Assembly: GCA_044359525.1 (NCBI GenBank)
Contig: JBIKLY010000055.1
Location: forward strand, 1 to 24,520
Reading direction: 5' to 3'
Source of the DNA: CAJBIL01 sp044359525
GTDB taxonomy: Bacteria > Pseudomonadota > Gammaproteobacteria > Burkholderiales > Rhodocyclaceae
Length of the DNA: 24,520 bases
The stretch's first letter is position 1. Every line of letters starts with the position of its first letter. The position numbers and the translations under genes are program-made. Below, one piece after another: positions 1-8,909 of this stretch. The notes below the pieces were generated by a model. The model did not search any database. It worked only from the letters and a program-made list of their open reading frames with translations, and had not been told where the DNA came from.

Positions 1-244
1 GCTGATGCTGATGAAGAACAACGTGCTGGTGATGGACGAACCGACCAACCACCTCGACATGGAGTCGATCGAATCGCTGAACACCGCGCTCGAAAAATTC
101 AAGGGCACGCTGGTTTTCGTCTCGCATGACCGCGAATTTGTTTCGTCGCTGGCCACACGTATTCTTGAAATCCGCATGGATGGCTCAGTGGTCAATTACC
201 TTGGCAACTACGAGGAATACCTGTCGAGCCAAGGCATCGATTAA
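1..244 (+). CDS. ybiT: ABC-F family ATPase, C-terminal fragment (YbiT-like)
   Basis: Only the last ~80 codons are present; the frame is open through the left edge of the window, so the Met codons near position 5 are internal. The fragment covers the Walker B/D-loop of the second nucleotide-binding domain (VMDEPTNHLD), the H-loop (VSHDREF) and the short tail ending near YLSSQGID. ABC-F proteins are soluble tandem ATPases that act on the ribosome rather than as transporters. The SLATRILEI and YEEYLSSQGI stretches match YbiT from memory better than EttA, Uup or YheS. The stop at 242-244 is followed 21 nt later by the acyltransferase start, so the two may be co-transcribed. Confidence 0.85.
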   Translation, partial: LMLMKNNVLVMDEPTNHLDMESIESLNTALEKFKGTLVFVSHDREFVSSLATRILEIRMDGSVVNYLGNYEEYLSSQGID

Positions 245-265
245 TCCCAGCAAGGACCGTCAATC

Positions 266-823
266 ATGCTGCGCCTTCTGGCGACCCTCATTTACCGGCT
301 GATCGGCTGGCGTAGTGTCTTTGTCCCGCCGCCAGGGCCGAAGTCAGTGCTTCTCGTCTATCCGCACACCTCGAACTGGGATTTCCCGCTCGGTGTGCTT
401 TTTAACGCCAGGCATCCGATCTTTATTCACTGGGCCGGCAAGGACTCATTATTCCGCTGGCCGATGGGCGGCATTTTCCGTTTTCTGGGCGGTGTCGCCA
501 TCAACCGGCGGGAGAACACCGGGATGGTCGGCCAACTGGTTAAAGTGTTTGCCGAAAGCGAAAGCTTTCATCTGTGCATCACACCCGAAGGCACACGCCG
601 CAAGACGGATCACTGGAAATCCGGTTTCTACCGTCTGGCACTGGAAGCCAACGTGCCGGTCGGCCTCGGCTTCTTCGACTTCAAGAACAAGTGCGTTGGC
701 GTTGAGCGCTGGGTGACGCTATCCGGCGATGAAGAAACCGATCTCGCGATGTTGCGTGAATACTATGCCGACAAGACGGCGTACTACCCGGAAAAAGCCG
801 GCGACATCCGTTTCAAGCCATAA
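266..823 (+). CDS. PlsC-like 1-acylglycerol-3-phosphate acyltransferase family protein
   Basis: A 185-residue protein of the lysophospholipid acyltransferase superfamily, which moves an acyl chain onto a lysophospholipid or related acceptor at the inner membrane. The catalytic HX4D motif is HTSNWD (His34, Asp39). The acceptor-binding motif is TPEGTR (residues 106-111), with a glycine- and arginine-rich block near residues 68-82. A hydrophobic N-terminus (residues 1-20) probably anchors it. It is shorter than PlsC proper (~240 aa), as is usual for this HTSNWD subgroup, so its exact substrate cannot be assigned. An AAGGA ribosome-binding site precedes the ATG. It converges on the next gene with a 15-nt gap and no obvious terminator. 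Confidence 0.88.
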   Translation: MLRLLATLIYRLIGWRSVFVPPPGPKSVLLVYPHTSNWDFPLGVLFNARHPIFIHWAGKDSLFRWPMGGIFRFLGGVAINRRENTGMVGQLVKVFAESESFHLCITPEGTRRKTDHWKSGFYRLALEANVPVGLGFFDFKNKCVGVERWVTLSGDEETDLAMLREYYADKTAYYPEKAGDIRFKP

Positions 824-838
824 CCCTTCGCTACACGG

Positions 839-1459
839 TCAATTGGCTGGAGGGGGTTCCGGTTTTGCTGCTTTTTTGGCGTCACGTTCGGCCTGTTTCT
901 TTGCCTTTGCTTCTTTTTTTACCGCCCGTTCAGCGTCCTTTTTGGCTCGCTGCTCCGTCTTGGCTTTTCGTTTTGCCTGATCAGCCGCGGTTTTTTTGCG
1001 CCCTTCTTCAGCCTGCCTGAGCTTTGTTGCCTGTTTTTCGTCGCGGGCAATCGCCTTGGCTGCTTCATCCTGATGGAATTTTTCAGCCTGCTCTTTCTGG
1101 CTGGCTTGTTGGCTTAGCTGATCAGCCGTACGTTTGGCTTCTTTCTCGGCGAGATCCCGCTTGTCTTCTGCCCGCAAAAACTCCCGTGCCGGCTTTTCAA
1201 GATTGCGCGCGCCGATGACCGCTTCCGTCTGTTTCTTTTTGGCGTCGTCAAGACAGTCGTTGACGAGGAATTTCTTGTAGCAGGCCGCGGTCTCCCGCGT
1301 GTAAACACGCTGTGCCTCGGTCCGCGCTGCTTCGGCCTGCGCCCGCTGGGCAGCGGCCTGCTCTCTGGTTTGTGGGGCCGGCAGGGCTTCCGGTGCCTGT
1401 GCCAGAACGGGCTGACTGATCACCAGCAAAATGGCGAGCATACTGAACGTGCGCATCAT
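839..1459 (-). CDS. secreted Lys/Ala/Glu-rich coiled-coil protein, function unknown
   Basis: A 206-residue protein from the ATG at 1459, chosen because CGGAGGA lies 5 nt upstream; a second ATG follows immediately and would also work. The longer frame upstream overlaps thrH and has no support. Residues 1-21 form a signal peptide ending in PVLA. The mature protein is almost entirely charged alpha-helix, rich in Ala, Lys, Glu and Gln, with runs such as KKDAERAVKKEAKAKK near the C-terminus. Two cysteines (AACYKKF and NDCLDDA) near residues 60-70 could form a periplasmic disulphide. The composition resembles the TolA middle domain, but no TolA C-terminal domain or TM anchor is present. Transcribed divergently from thrH. 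Low complexity makes homology calls unsafe. Confidence 0.75.
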   Translation of the reverse strand: MMRTFSMLAILLVISQPVLAQAPEALPAPQTREQAAAQRAQAEAARTEAQRVYTRETAACYKKFLVNDCLDDAKKKQTEAVIGARNLEKPAREFLRAEDKRDLAEKEAKRTADQLSQQASQKEQAEKFHQDEAAKAIARDEKQATKLRQAEEGRKKTAADQAKRKAKTEQRAKKDAERAVKKEAKAKKQAERDAKKAAKPEPPPAN

Positions 1460-1583
1460 GTCTTCCTCCGAGGCCGTAAAGTAGACGGTTTTGCAGGCTT
1501 GCGCCAGTACGTGCGTCGCAGCAAGCCGGTGATTTGGTAGAATGTCGGGTTGAATTTTCACACCAATAGCCAGGGAGCTCTCC

Positions 1584-2198
1584 GTGCAAATCGTCTGCCT
1601 CGACCTTGAGGGCGTTCTCGTCCCCGAAATCTGGATCGAATTCGCCGAGCGTACCGGCATCCCGGAACTGCGCCGCACGACGCGCGACGAGCCGGATTAC
1701 GACAAACTGATGAAGTATCGCCTGGCTATCCTCGCCGAACACAAGCTGGGCCTGCCCGACATTCAGAAGGTGATTGCCGAAATGGGCCCGATGCCCGGCG
1801 CGCGCGCGTTTGTCGATGGTCTGCGCGAGGATTATCAGGTAATCATCCTCTCCGACACCTTCTACGAGTTCGCCCATCCCCTGATGCGGCAGCTTGGCTG
1901 GCCGACGCTGTTCTGCCACAGCCTTGAAGCCGACAGCAATGGCGTGCTGGTCAATTACCACCTGCGCATGGCCGACCAGAAGCGCGAAGCCGTCAAACGC
2001 TTCAAGGAACTGAACTTCACCGTGGTCGCGGCCGGCGATTCGTACAACGACACGGCGATGCTCGGCGAAGCGCACGGCGGCATCCTTTTCCACCCGCCGG
2101 AAAATGTGATTCGCGAGTTTCCGCAATACCCGGTGACGCTTGACTACGCGGCTTTGCGTAACGAAATCGACAAGGCGTTTGCCCGCACGGCCGCCTGA
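1584..2198 (+). CDS. thrH: bifunctional phosphoserine phosphatase / homoserine phosphotransferase ThrH
   Basis: A 204-residue HAD-superfamily enzyme that closely matches Pseudomonas ThrH from memory. That enzyme dephosphorylates phosphoserine and can transfer the phosphate to homoserine, linking serine and threonine synthesis in the cytoplasm. Visible motifs are the nucleophile loop DLEGV (Asp7, Glu9; HAD motif I is usually DxD and ThrH has DxE), motif II SDT (Ser90-Thr92), Lys133, and motif III/IV GDSYND (151-156). The start is GTG with AGGGAG upstream. A TAGAAT sequence at 1538-1543 could be a -10 element, but no good -35 was seen. The next gene starts 8 nt after the stop. Confidence 0.95.
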   Translation: MQIVCLDLEGVLVPEIWIEFAERTGIPELRRTTRDEPDYDKLMKYRLAILAEHKLGLPDIQKVIAEMGPMPGARAFVDGLREDYQVIILSDTFYEFAHPLMRQLGWPTLFCHSLEADSNGVLVNYHLRMADQKREAVKRFKELNFTVVAAGDSYNDTAMLGEAHGGILFHPPENVIREFPQYPVTLDYAALRNEIDKAFARTAA

Positions 2199-2206
2199 CA
2201 TCGGCA

Positions 2207-2629
2207 ATGAATGATCAGGGCTGGGATCCAGCACTTTTCAAAGGTCTGCGCCAATTGGCCGCTGACGCCTTCCCGAAGAAGTGTGCCAATTGCGGGCGTG
2301 AGTTTGACAATGCAGCGGAATTTCTACGGGAAACCAAGTCCTTGCGTGCCGGGCTTTCGGGCTTAAAGCAATCGCGGGACGACGATGAGCAGGTGATTCT
2401 TGAACTGTTCCGCAATTGCCCTTGTGGTTCAACACTGCTGGAATTTTTCGGCAACCGCCGGGACGACACGGTTAAAGGCGGCAAACGGCGGCACCATTTT
2501 CGACAGCTGCAGGAATATCTCGTGACACGGCGCGTGGACGCACAACTTGCCCGGCAGGAAATACTCAAGGTGCTGCAGGGCGGCGAAAGTGAGCTTCTTT
2601 CCCACCTGCAACCGCCGACACAACCGTAA
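2207..2629 (+). CDS. conserved hypothetical protein with paired cysteine motifs
   Basis: A 140-residue protein I do not recognise by function. Cys26-x2-Cys29 (KKCANCGREF) and a second pair Cys71-x-Cys73 (RNCPCGS) are arranged like a split zinc-binding knuckle; the rest is charged and helical, with no signal peptide or TM segment. The ATG lies 8 nt after the thrH stop and the stop is 14 nt before purU, so it is probably translated from the same transcript as both. The zinc-site idea is an inference from cysteine spacing alone. Confidence 0.8.
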   Translation: MNDQGWDPALFKGLRQLAADAFPKKCANCGREFDNAAEFLRETKSLRAGLSGLKQSRDDDEQVILELFRNCPCGSTLLEFFGNRRDDTVKGGKRRHHFRQLQEYLVTRRVDAQLARQEILKVLQGGESELLSHLQPPTQP

Positions 2630-2643
2630 CAGAATCGGACACC

Positions 2644-3525
2644 ATGCACGCACAACGCTTCTACACGCTCTCCGCTTCCTGCCCAGACCGGGTTGGCATC
2701 ATCGCGCGCGTTTCAGGCTTCATCGCCGACAACAAGGGCTGGATTCTTGAGTCGAGCTATCACGCAGACGATGGAATTGAAGGCGAGGGTGGTAACTCCG
2801 GGCGCTATTTCATGCGTATTGAAGTGAAGGCCGACTCGCTACCTTTCCACCTTGCCGAGTTCCGCGAGCGCTTCCGGCCGATCGCCGAAGAACTGCAGAT
2901 GGACTGGAAAATCAGTGATTCGGCGGTGAAGAAGCGCGTCGTCGTGCTGGTCAGCAAACAGGAACACTGCCTCTACGACCTGCTGGCGCGCTGGCAATCG
3001 AAGGAGCTCGACATCGAGATCCCCTGCGTCATCTCGAACCACGACACCTTCAAGGGTTTCGTCGAATGGCATGGCATCCCCTTCCATCACGTGCCGGTCA
3101 ATCCCGACAACAAGGAAGCAGCCTACGCCGAAGTGCAGCGTATTTATGAAGAGGTGCATGGCGAAACGATGGTGCTGGCGCGCTACATGCAAATTCTCTC
3201 GCCTGACCTGTGCGCCAAATACCCCGGCCAGATCATCAACATTCACCACTCCTTCCTGCCCAGCTTCGTCGGCGCCAGGCCGTATCACCAGGCCTACCAG
3301 CGCGGCGTCAAACTGATCGGCGCAACCTGCCATTACGTGACGAGCGACCTCGACCAGGGGCCGATCGTCGAACAGGACGTGATCCGCATCGACCACTCCG
3401 ACTCGGTCGAAGACATGGTGCGCTACGGCAAAGACATCGAAAAAGCAGTATTGGCACGCGGCCTGCGCTACCACCTCGAAGACCGCGTGCTGGTGCATGG
3501 CAACAAGACGGTGGTTTTCCGTTGA
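2644..3525 (+). CDS. purU: formyltetrahydrofolate deformylase PurU
   Basis: A 293-residue enzyme that hydrolyses 10-formyl-tetrahydrofolate to formate and tetrahydrofolate, balancing one-carbon pools and feeding formate to purine synthesis. Residues 5-90 form an ACT regulatory domain (SCPDRVGIIARVSGF). Residues 97-285 form the formyltransferase fold, with NIHHSFLP (Asn199, His201) and LDQGP (Asp237) supplying the catalytic Asn/His/Asp set. The length is slightly above the ~280 aa of E. coli PurU. The neighbour thrH also concerns serine and one-carbon metabolism, which suits a shared transcript. A long palindromic repeat begins 14 nt after the stop. Confidence 0.96.
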   Translation: MHAQRFYTLSASCPDRVGIIARVSGFIADNKGWILESSYHADDGIEGEGGNSGRYFMRIEVKADSLPFHLAEFRERFRPIAEELQMDWKISDSAVKKRVVVLVSKQEHCLYDLLARWQSKELDIEIPCVISNHDTFKGFVEWHGIPFHHVPVNPDNKEAAYAEVQRIYEEVHGETMVLARYMQILSPDLCAKYPGQIINIHHSFLPSFVGARPYHQAYQRGVKLIGATCHYVTSDLDQGPIVEQDVIRIDHSDSVEDMVRYGKDIEKAVLARGLRYHLEDRVLVHGNKTVVFR

Positions 3526-3539
3526 TTTAGAAATAAAGG

Positions 3540-3649
3540 AAAAAGCGAACCACCAAGACACAAAGGACACAAAGTTACACCAAGAAAAGCTTTGTTCTAA
3601 AAAGCTCTGTTTTTCTTGGTGAACTTGGTGTCTTGGTGGTTCGCTTTTT
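3540..3649. repeat. CACCAAG-type long palindrome, copy 1
   Basis: The outer 22 bp (3540-3561 against 3628-3649) are perfectly complementary, beginning AAAAAGCGAACCACC. The inner arms continue imperfectly, with CACCAAGAAAA against TTTTCTTGGTG, giving a ~110-nt hairpin flanked by A5 and T5. The stem is made of CACCAAG or CACAAAG units 8-10 nt apart. It shares sequence and architecture with copies at 10363, 16381 and 17902. It lies between purU and yheS, both on the plus strand. The A5/T5 edges could let it act as a terminator in either direction. Confidence 0.9.
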
Positions 3650-3682
3650 GTAGTTTTCGCAGTCCACTGGAGCCTCACCCGC

Positions 3683-5625
<1,943 letters not shown>

Positions 5626-5626
<1 letters not shown>

Positions 5627-5778
5627 TGAACGCAGGCTGGATCATTTTCGGCATCTGCGTCATCTTCATCCTCGGCGCGGCAATCCCGCTGCTCAAAAAT
5701 CGCGGTGCCGACCGCACGCCGCTACCACCCCGGAAAGAAACGCTGCGCGACTGGCGCAACGAAAGCAGCGAAAAATAA
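5626..5778 (+). CDS. 50-residue single-span membrane peptide
   Basis: A short frame encoding a 50-residue protein. Its ATG overlaps the yheS stop (TGATG, 5624-5628), the classic arrangement for translational coupling. Residues 4-23 form one hydrophobic helix (GWIIFGICVIFILGAAIPLL), followed by a basic, proline-containing cytoplasmic tail ending in RDWRNESSEK. Under the positive-inside rule the N-terminus would be periplasmic. No family was recognised, but the hydrophobic segment, the coupling and the codon use (GC-rich third positions like yheS) support a real gene. It is easily missed because it is below usual length cut-offs. Confidence 0.65.
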
Positions 5779-5797
5779 TCCTGGAAAAAGCAGTTCA

Positions 5798-5926
5798 TCC
5801 ACGAAAATCACTAAAAGCACGAAAAAAATCAAACAGATAAAAAAATGCAGAACGCAACCTATAGGGTGAGTGGCTAACTCAACTTAACCTGTTGTTTAAT
5901 TTCGTGTCTTTCGTGATTTTCGTGGA
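5798..5926. repeat. CACGAAA-type long palindrome (variant family)
   Basis: The left arm (5798-5834, starting TCCACGAAAATCAC) pairs with the right arm (5894-5926, ending GATTTTCGTGGA). The outer 27 bp pair with three mismatches, and a ~59-nt loop lies between the arms. The stem is built of CACGAAA units, the same design as the CACCAAG palindromes but a different word. It lies between the convergent ends of the 50-residue peptide gene (plus) and the Cys-rich gene (minus), where it could end transcription from both sides. Confidence 0.8.
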
Positions 5927-5968
5927 CAGACTGAGGTTTTTAGGATAATCCGTCGCTGCCTCAAGCCA

Positions 5969-6154
5969 TCAGCGATTACTTTTTTTCTTTGCTGCCGCAG
6001 CGCGCGGTTTTGTCGCACGTTTGGCCGGCGCTTTGACTTCAGGCATCACGTCGGAGGCCTTTGGCTGATCGCCAATCACCCCTTTCAGCGGACAAATCTT
6101 GAAAACGGGGCATTTCTGGCAGCCAACGGCGATGGCGATCGGACAAATGGTCAT
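5969..6154 (-). CDS. 61-residue Cys-rich protein with basic tail
   Basis: The N-terminal half has four cysteines in a compact pattern (Cys4, Cys12, Cys15, Cys21: CPIAIAVGCQKCP then ICPLKGVIGD), suited to binding zinc or an iron-sulphur cluster. The C-terminal half (about 36-61) is Ala/Lys/Arg-rich and disordered, resembling a nucleic-acid-binding tail. AGGAAA lies a few nt upstream of the ATG. It is the last of three minus-strand genes, 75 nt after the DUF3820 gene. I recall similar CPIAxAxGCxKCPxxxxCPxK peptides in other proteobacteria but know no function. The metal ligand idea rests on cysteine spacing alone. Confidence 0.72.
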   Translation of the reverse strand: MTICPIAIAVGCQKCPVFKICPLKGVIGDQPKASDVMPEVKAPAKRATKPRAAAAKKKSNR

Positions 6155-6229
6155 GATGATTTCCTGTTGAAGGTGGCGCAGTATACGTGGCCTTTCAATG
6201 GATCAGGCAGCGCAATAACTGGCGGTTGG

Positions 6230-6442
6230 TTATCGCTTGCGCAAAGGATCAAGCAGCGACGACAGGCCATTGTGATCAAGCTCCTGCATCAAGGCCAGTA
6301 AATTGCCGATTTCACCGGGCGGGAAACCTTCGCGGGCAAACCAGTTGAGATATTGTCCCGGCAAATCGGCAATCAGCCGGCCCTTGTATTTCCCAAACGG
6401 CATGGTGCGGGTCACCAGAAGTTGCAGGCTTTCAGGGTTCAT
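6230..6442 (-). CDS. DUF3820 family small protein
   Basis: A 70-residue protein with the DUF3820 core MPFGKYKGRLIADLPGQYLNWF (about residues 14-35), followed by a helix ending LDHNGLSSLLDPL. The family is widespread, small and cytoplasmic; its name refers to a putative quorum-sensing-regulated factor, and its biochemical role is not established. The start is 6 nt downstream of the antiporter stop on the same strand, so the two genes are very probably co-transcribed. Length is typical of the family. Confidence 0.85.
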   Translation of the reverse strand: MNPESLQLLVTRTMPFGKYKGRLIADLPGQYLNWFAREGFPPGEIGNLLALMQELDHNGLSSLLDPLRKR

Positions 6443-6448
6443 GGCTTG

Positions 6449-8008
6449 TCACAGGCGTGCTTCCTGATAATCCAGGACTTCCTCCAGATGATGCATCACT
6501 TCATCGCTGATTTGATTCTCCCGCCAAAGCCGTATCAGCTCCTTGCGCTCGGCAAGCATCGCGGCATGGCGCAGGCGCGCGCTCAGTTCGGCACGCTGCG
6601 CCGGTTCAGCGCCCTCAGGGGCGGCCAGCGTCATGCGCTCGGCGATTTCCGCGCGAAGCTGATCCGCGCAGGCAGCCGGCAAGCCTTCGTCCTGAATGAT
6701 CCGGTCAAGGGCGGCGAGGGCGGCGGCATTCATCGCAGCGCGCACCTGCTGCTGTTCGTTCTTCAGGTTCCAGTCGGCACCGACTTTCAGGCGACGGATC
6801 AGCGCAGGCAGCGAAAGTCCCTGCCCGACCAGGGTAACGACGATGACGAAAAAGGTGAGAAAAACGATCAGGTCGCGGTAGGGGAACGGCGAACCATCGG
6901 GCAGCGTTACCGGCAGGGCCAGCGCCGCAGCCAGTGAAACGATGCCGCGCATGCCGCACCAGCTGATGATGGCCAGTTCATTATTGGCCTGTTTCGGCTC
7001 GTGTTCGTGCAGGCTGCCACTCAGCCAGCGCGGCAGATAGGCGACGGGATAGACCCAGGCGAAACGAACCAGAATGGCGGCGGCGCTGACAAACAGACCC
7101 CAGGTCAGCAATTGGCCGAGTGAGTAGCTGGCAAGTTTTTCGCCGACATCGGACAGTTGAATCCCGATCAGCATGAAGATCAGGCTATTCAGCATGAAAA
7201 CAAGAATGTTCCACACCGAGCGCGCCATGATGCGCATTTCGGCGGAGACGATCTCGGGTGAGTAGCGCCCGCGCACCAGACCGGCGGCGACCACGGCGAG
7301 GACACCCGACACGTGCATCGATTCAGCCGCGATGTAGGCAATGTAGGGAATGATCAAGGAGGTCAGCACCTCGATGAAAGTGTCACCCAGCCGCCGGTGA
7401 ATGAAAATGAAAAGATGGGCGAGGACGATGCCGACGGCAAGGCCGCCGATTGAGACGCCAAGCAGTTGCGTGCTGGCATCGACCAGCGAAAAACTGCCGG
7501 TCAGCACGGCCGCGATGGCGAACTTGTACATGACCAGACCCGAGGCATCATTCACCAGACTCTCACCCTCGAGCACGGTGACAATGCGGCGAGGAATGCT
7601 TACCCGCGACAGGATTGAGGTTGCCGCCACCGCGTCGGGCGGCGAGACAATCGCCCCAAAAACAAAGGCCACCGCCCAGGGGACGCCGGGCACCATCAAC
7701 TTCAAGGCCGCACCAACTACCAGCGTGGTGGCCAGTACCAGACCAATGGCCAGCAGGCTGATCGGGCGGATATTGGCCTTGAAATCGCGCCATGAGGTAA
7801 GCAGCGCGGCCTGATACAAAATCGGTGGTAGCACCAGGATCAGGATCGTTTGCGGGTCGAACGGGATCTGCGGCAAGCGGGGAATAAAGCCGAGCAGGGC
7901 ACCGCCGCCAACCAACGCAATCGGGTAGGGAAACTTGAAGTGGCGGGCCACCCAGCCGAGCGCCACGGCGCAAAGCAGCAGCAGAAGAACAAGTTCGAGC
8001 AGGAGCAT
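6449..8008 (-). CDS. CPA1-family Na+/H+ antiporter
   Basis: A 519-residue inner-membrane cation/proton antiporter of the bacterial CPA1 (NhaP/YjcE-like) group, exchanging cytoplasmic Na+ or K+ for protons in pH and salt homeostasis. About 12 hydrophobic segments occupy residues 1-410. Key motifs are SPPDAVAAT (Asp125) and ESLVNDASG (Asn153-Asp154), the ion-binding pair of this superfamily. Residues ~415-519 form a hydrophilic, helical cytoplasmic tail rich in Ala, Glu and Arg. The ATG at 8008 has only a weak ribosome-binding site (GAAGCAA). It heads a minus-strand group with the DUF3820 gene and is divergent from the Phd/VapC pair. Confidence 0.93.
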   Translation of the reverse strand: MLLLELVLLLLLCAVALGWVARHFKFPYPIALVGGGALLGFIPRLPQIPFDPQTILILVLPPILYQAALLTSWRDFKANIRPISLLAIGLVLATTLVVGAALKLMVPGVPWAVAFVFGAIVSPPDAVAATSILSRVSIPRRIVTVLEGESLVNDASGLVMYKFAIAAVLTGSFSLVDASTQLLGVSIGGLAVGIVLAHLFIFIHRRLGDTFIEVLTSLIIPYIAYIAAESMHVSGVLAVVAAGLVRGRYSPEIVSAEMRIMARSVWNILVFMLNSLIFMLIGIQLSDVGEKLASYSLGQLLTWGLFVSAAAILVRFAWVYPVAYLPRWLSGSLHEHEPKQANNELAIISWCGMRGIVSLAAALALPVTLPDGSPFPYRDLIVFLTFFVIVVTLVGQGLSLPALIRRLKVGADWNLKNEQQQVRAAMNAAALAALDRIIQDEGLPAACADQLRAEIAERMTLAAPEGAEPAQRAELSARLRHAAMLAERKELIRLWRENQISDEVMHHLEEVLDYQEARL

Positions 8009-8056
8009 GATGATTGCTTCGTGGTTGGTAACTGAATGCCATGCCGGCGGAGGATG

Positions 8057-8099
8057 GGGGATTATCCCCGTATTGTGCAGGCGTGACCATTTCCGGTCA
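8057..8099. promoter_or_regulatory. two short palindromes in a divergent intergenic region
   Basis: Between the antiporter (minus) and the antitoxin (plus) lie GGGGAT-T-ATCCCC (8057-8069) and TGACC-N6-GGTCA (8084-8099). The first has perfect 6-bp arms; the second has the size of a dimeric-regulator half-site pair. Neither is assigned to a regulator, and chance occurrence is possible. Confidence 0.3.
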
Positions 8100-8143
8100 G
8101 GGCTAACATTCCCGCTGTCCCTAATTTATCCTTTTCACCAGAG

Positions 8144-8177
8144 TTGACTTGGCATCAGTATCGACTAGACTAGACTT
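8144..8177 (+). promoter_or_regulatory. promoter with tandem GACTA operator for the Phd/VapC pair
   Basis: TTGACT (8144-8149) and TAGACT (8166-8171) are 16 bp apart and resemble -35 and -10 elements. Three tandem 5-mers GACTA, GACTA and GACTT (8163-8177) cover the -10 region, where a Phd/YefM-type antitoxin would be expected to bind for autorepression. AAGGAGG at 8187-8193 is a strong ribosome-binding site 6 nt before the ATG at 8200. Confidence 0.6.
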
Positions 8178-8199
8178 GATCAACATAAGGAGGTTTGCC

Positions 8200-8436
8200 A
8201 TGGAACAGGTCAATATCTATGAAGCCAAAACTCACTTTTCGAAATACGTCGAGCAAGCCGAGTCTGGCCAGGATGTGATCATTGCGCGTGGCGGCAAGCA
8301 GGTGGCGAGGCTCACGTCGATCGAGCCAAAAAAAAATCCGGTTCGTTTTGGTGTGCTCAAGGGAAAAGTGCAGGTTTCAGCGGATTTTGACGAAGCGCTG
8401 CCCGATGAGGTGCTGGCCGGGTTTGAGGGGCGGTAA
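8200..8436 (+). CDS. Phd/YefM-family antitoxin
   Basis: A 78-residue antitoxin. The start at 8200 is chosen over the earlier in-frame ATG at 8149 because it has a full AAGGAGG 6 nt upstream and gives the standard family N-terminus (VNIYEAKTHFSKYVEQA). Residues 1-50 are the Phd/YefM DNA-binding dimer fold with RGGKQVARL. The remaining acidic tail (SADFDEALPDEVLAGF) is the segment expected to wrap around and neutralise VapC. The stop overlaps the toxin ATG by one base (TAATG). Confidence 0.92.
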   Translation: MEQVNIYEAKTHFSKYVEQAESGQDVIIARGGKQVARLTSIEPKKNPVRFGVLKGKVQVSADFDEALPDEVLAGFEGR

Positions 8437-8819
8437 TGCGTATTCTTCTGGATACGCATGTTTTCATCTGGGCCGTAACGGACGATCCGCGCTTGACACC
8501 GGTTGCCCGAGAGTTGATCGAAGCGGCCGACAGCGTCTATGTGTCGGCCGCTTCGATCTGGGAGGTCGCCATCAAATCAGCACTCGGCAAAATCGATGCC
8601 GATGCCGAGGAAATGGCGCGAGCAATCAAGGAAAGCGGCTTCGTTGAATTGTCTGTAGCAACGGCACATGCGGCTCAAGTGGCCAAATTGCCGCTGTTGA
8701 ACAATCATAAGGATCCGTTCGACCGATTGCTGGTGGCGCAATCCATGGTCGAGCCGCTGGTGTTGCTGAGTGCCGATGCGAAAGTGCTTGCCTACGGGGG
8801 GTTGGTTCGTGCCGTTTGA
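8436..8819 (+). CDS. vapC: PIN-domain ribonuclease toxin VapC
   Basis: A 127-residue PIN-domain protein, the usual length for VapC. The conserved acidic residues of the metal site are visible: Asp6 (LLDTHVFIW), Glu43 (IWEVAIK), Asp93 (HKDPFDR) and Asp114 (SADAK). VapC toxins cleave specific RNAs, often tRNAs, when not held by the antitoxin. One-base overlap with the upstream antitoxin gene indicates translational coupling. The pair could stabilise the locus or be a phage-defence remnant; all key residues are intact, so it should be active. Confidence 0.94.
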   Translation: MRILLDTHVFIWAVTDDPRLTPVARELIEAADSVYVSAASIWEVAIKSALGKIDADAEEMARAIKESGFVELSVATAHAAQVAKLPLLNNHKDPFDRLLVAQSMVEPLVLLSADAKVLAYGGLVRAV

Positions 8820-8859
8820 CCAACAACGGATCGTATTTCAATAGGACTGCAAACCTGCC

Positions 8860-8901
8860 ACTTGCAACCGGGTTGCATGTACAGACGCCCTGTGCTCTAA
8901 T
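8860..8901 (+). promoter_or_regulatory. palindromic operator overlapping the zur promoter
   Basis: Nine-bp arms ACTTGCAAC and GTTGCATGT flank CGG (8860-8880), matching at 8 of 9 positions with a perfect inner TGCAAC/GTTGCA. The right arm contains TTGCAT (8873-8878), and TCTAAT (8896-8901) lies 17 bp downstream as a good -10. A repressor on the palindrome would block the promoter. Its position directly before a Zur-like gene suggests autoregulation by zinc. No second copy was found by eye elsewhere in the window. Confidence 0.6.
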
Positions 8902-8909
8902 TTGCGGCC

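Noticed and set aside
1248..2234. 328-residue minus-strand open frame across thrH
   Set aside because: Runs antisense through all ThrH motifs and out of frame through the coiled-coil gene; composition typical of antisense shadows.
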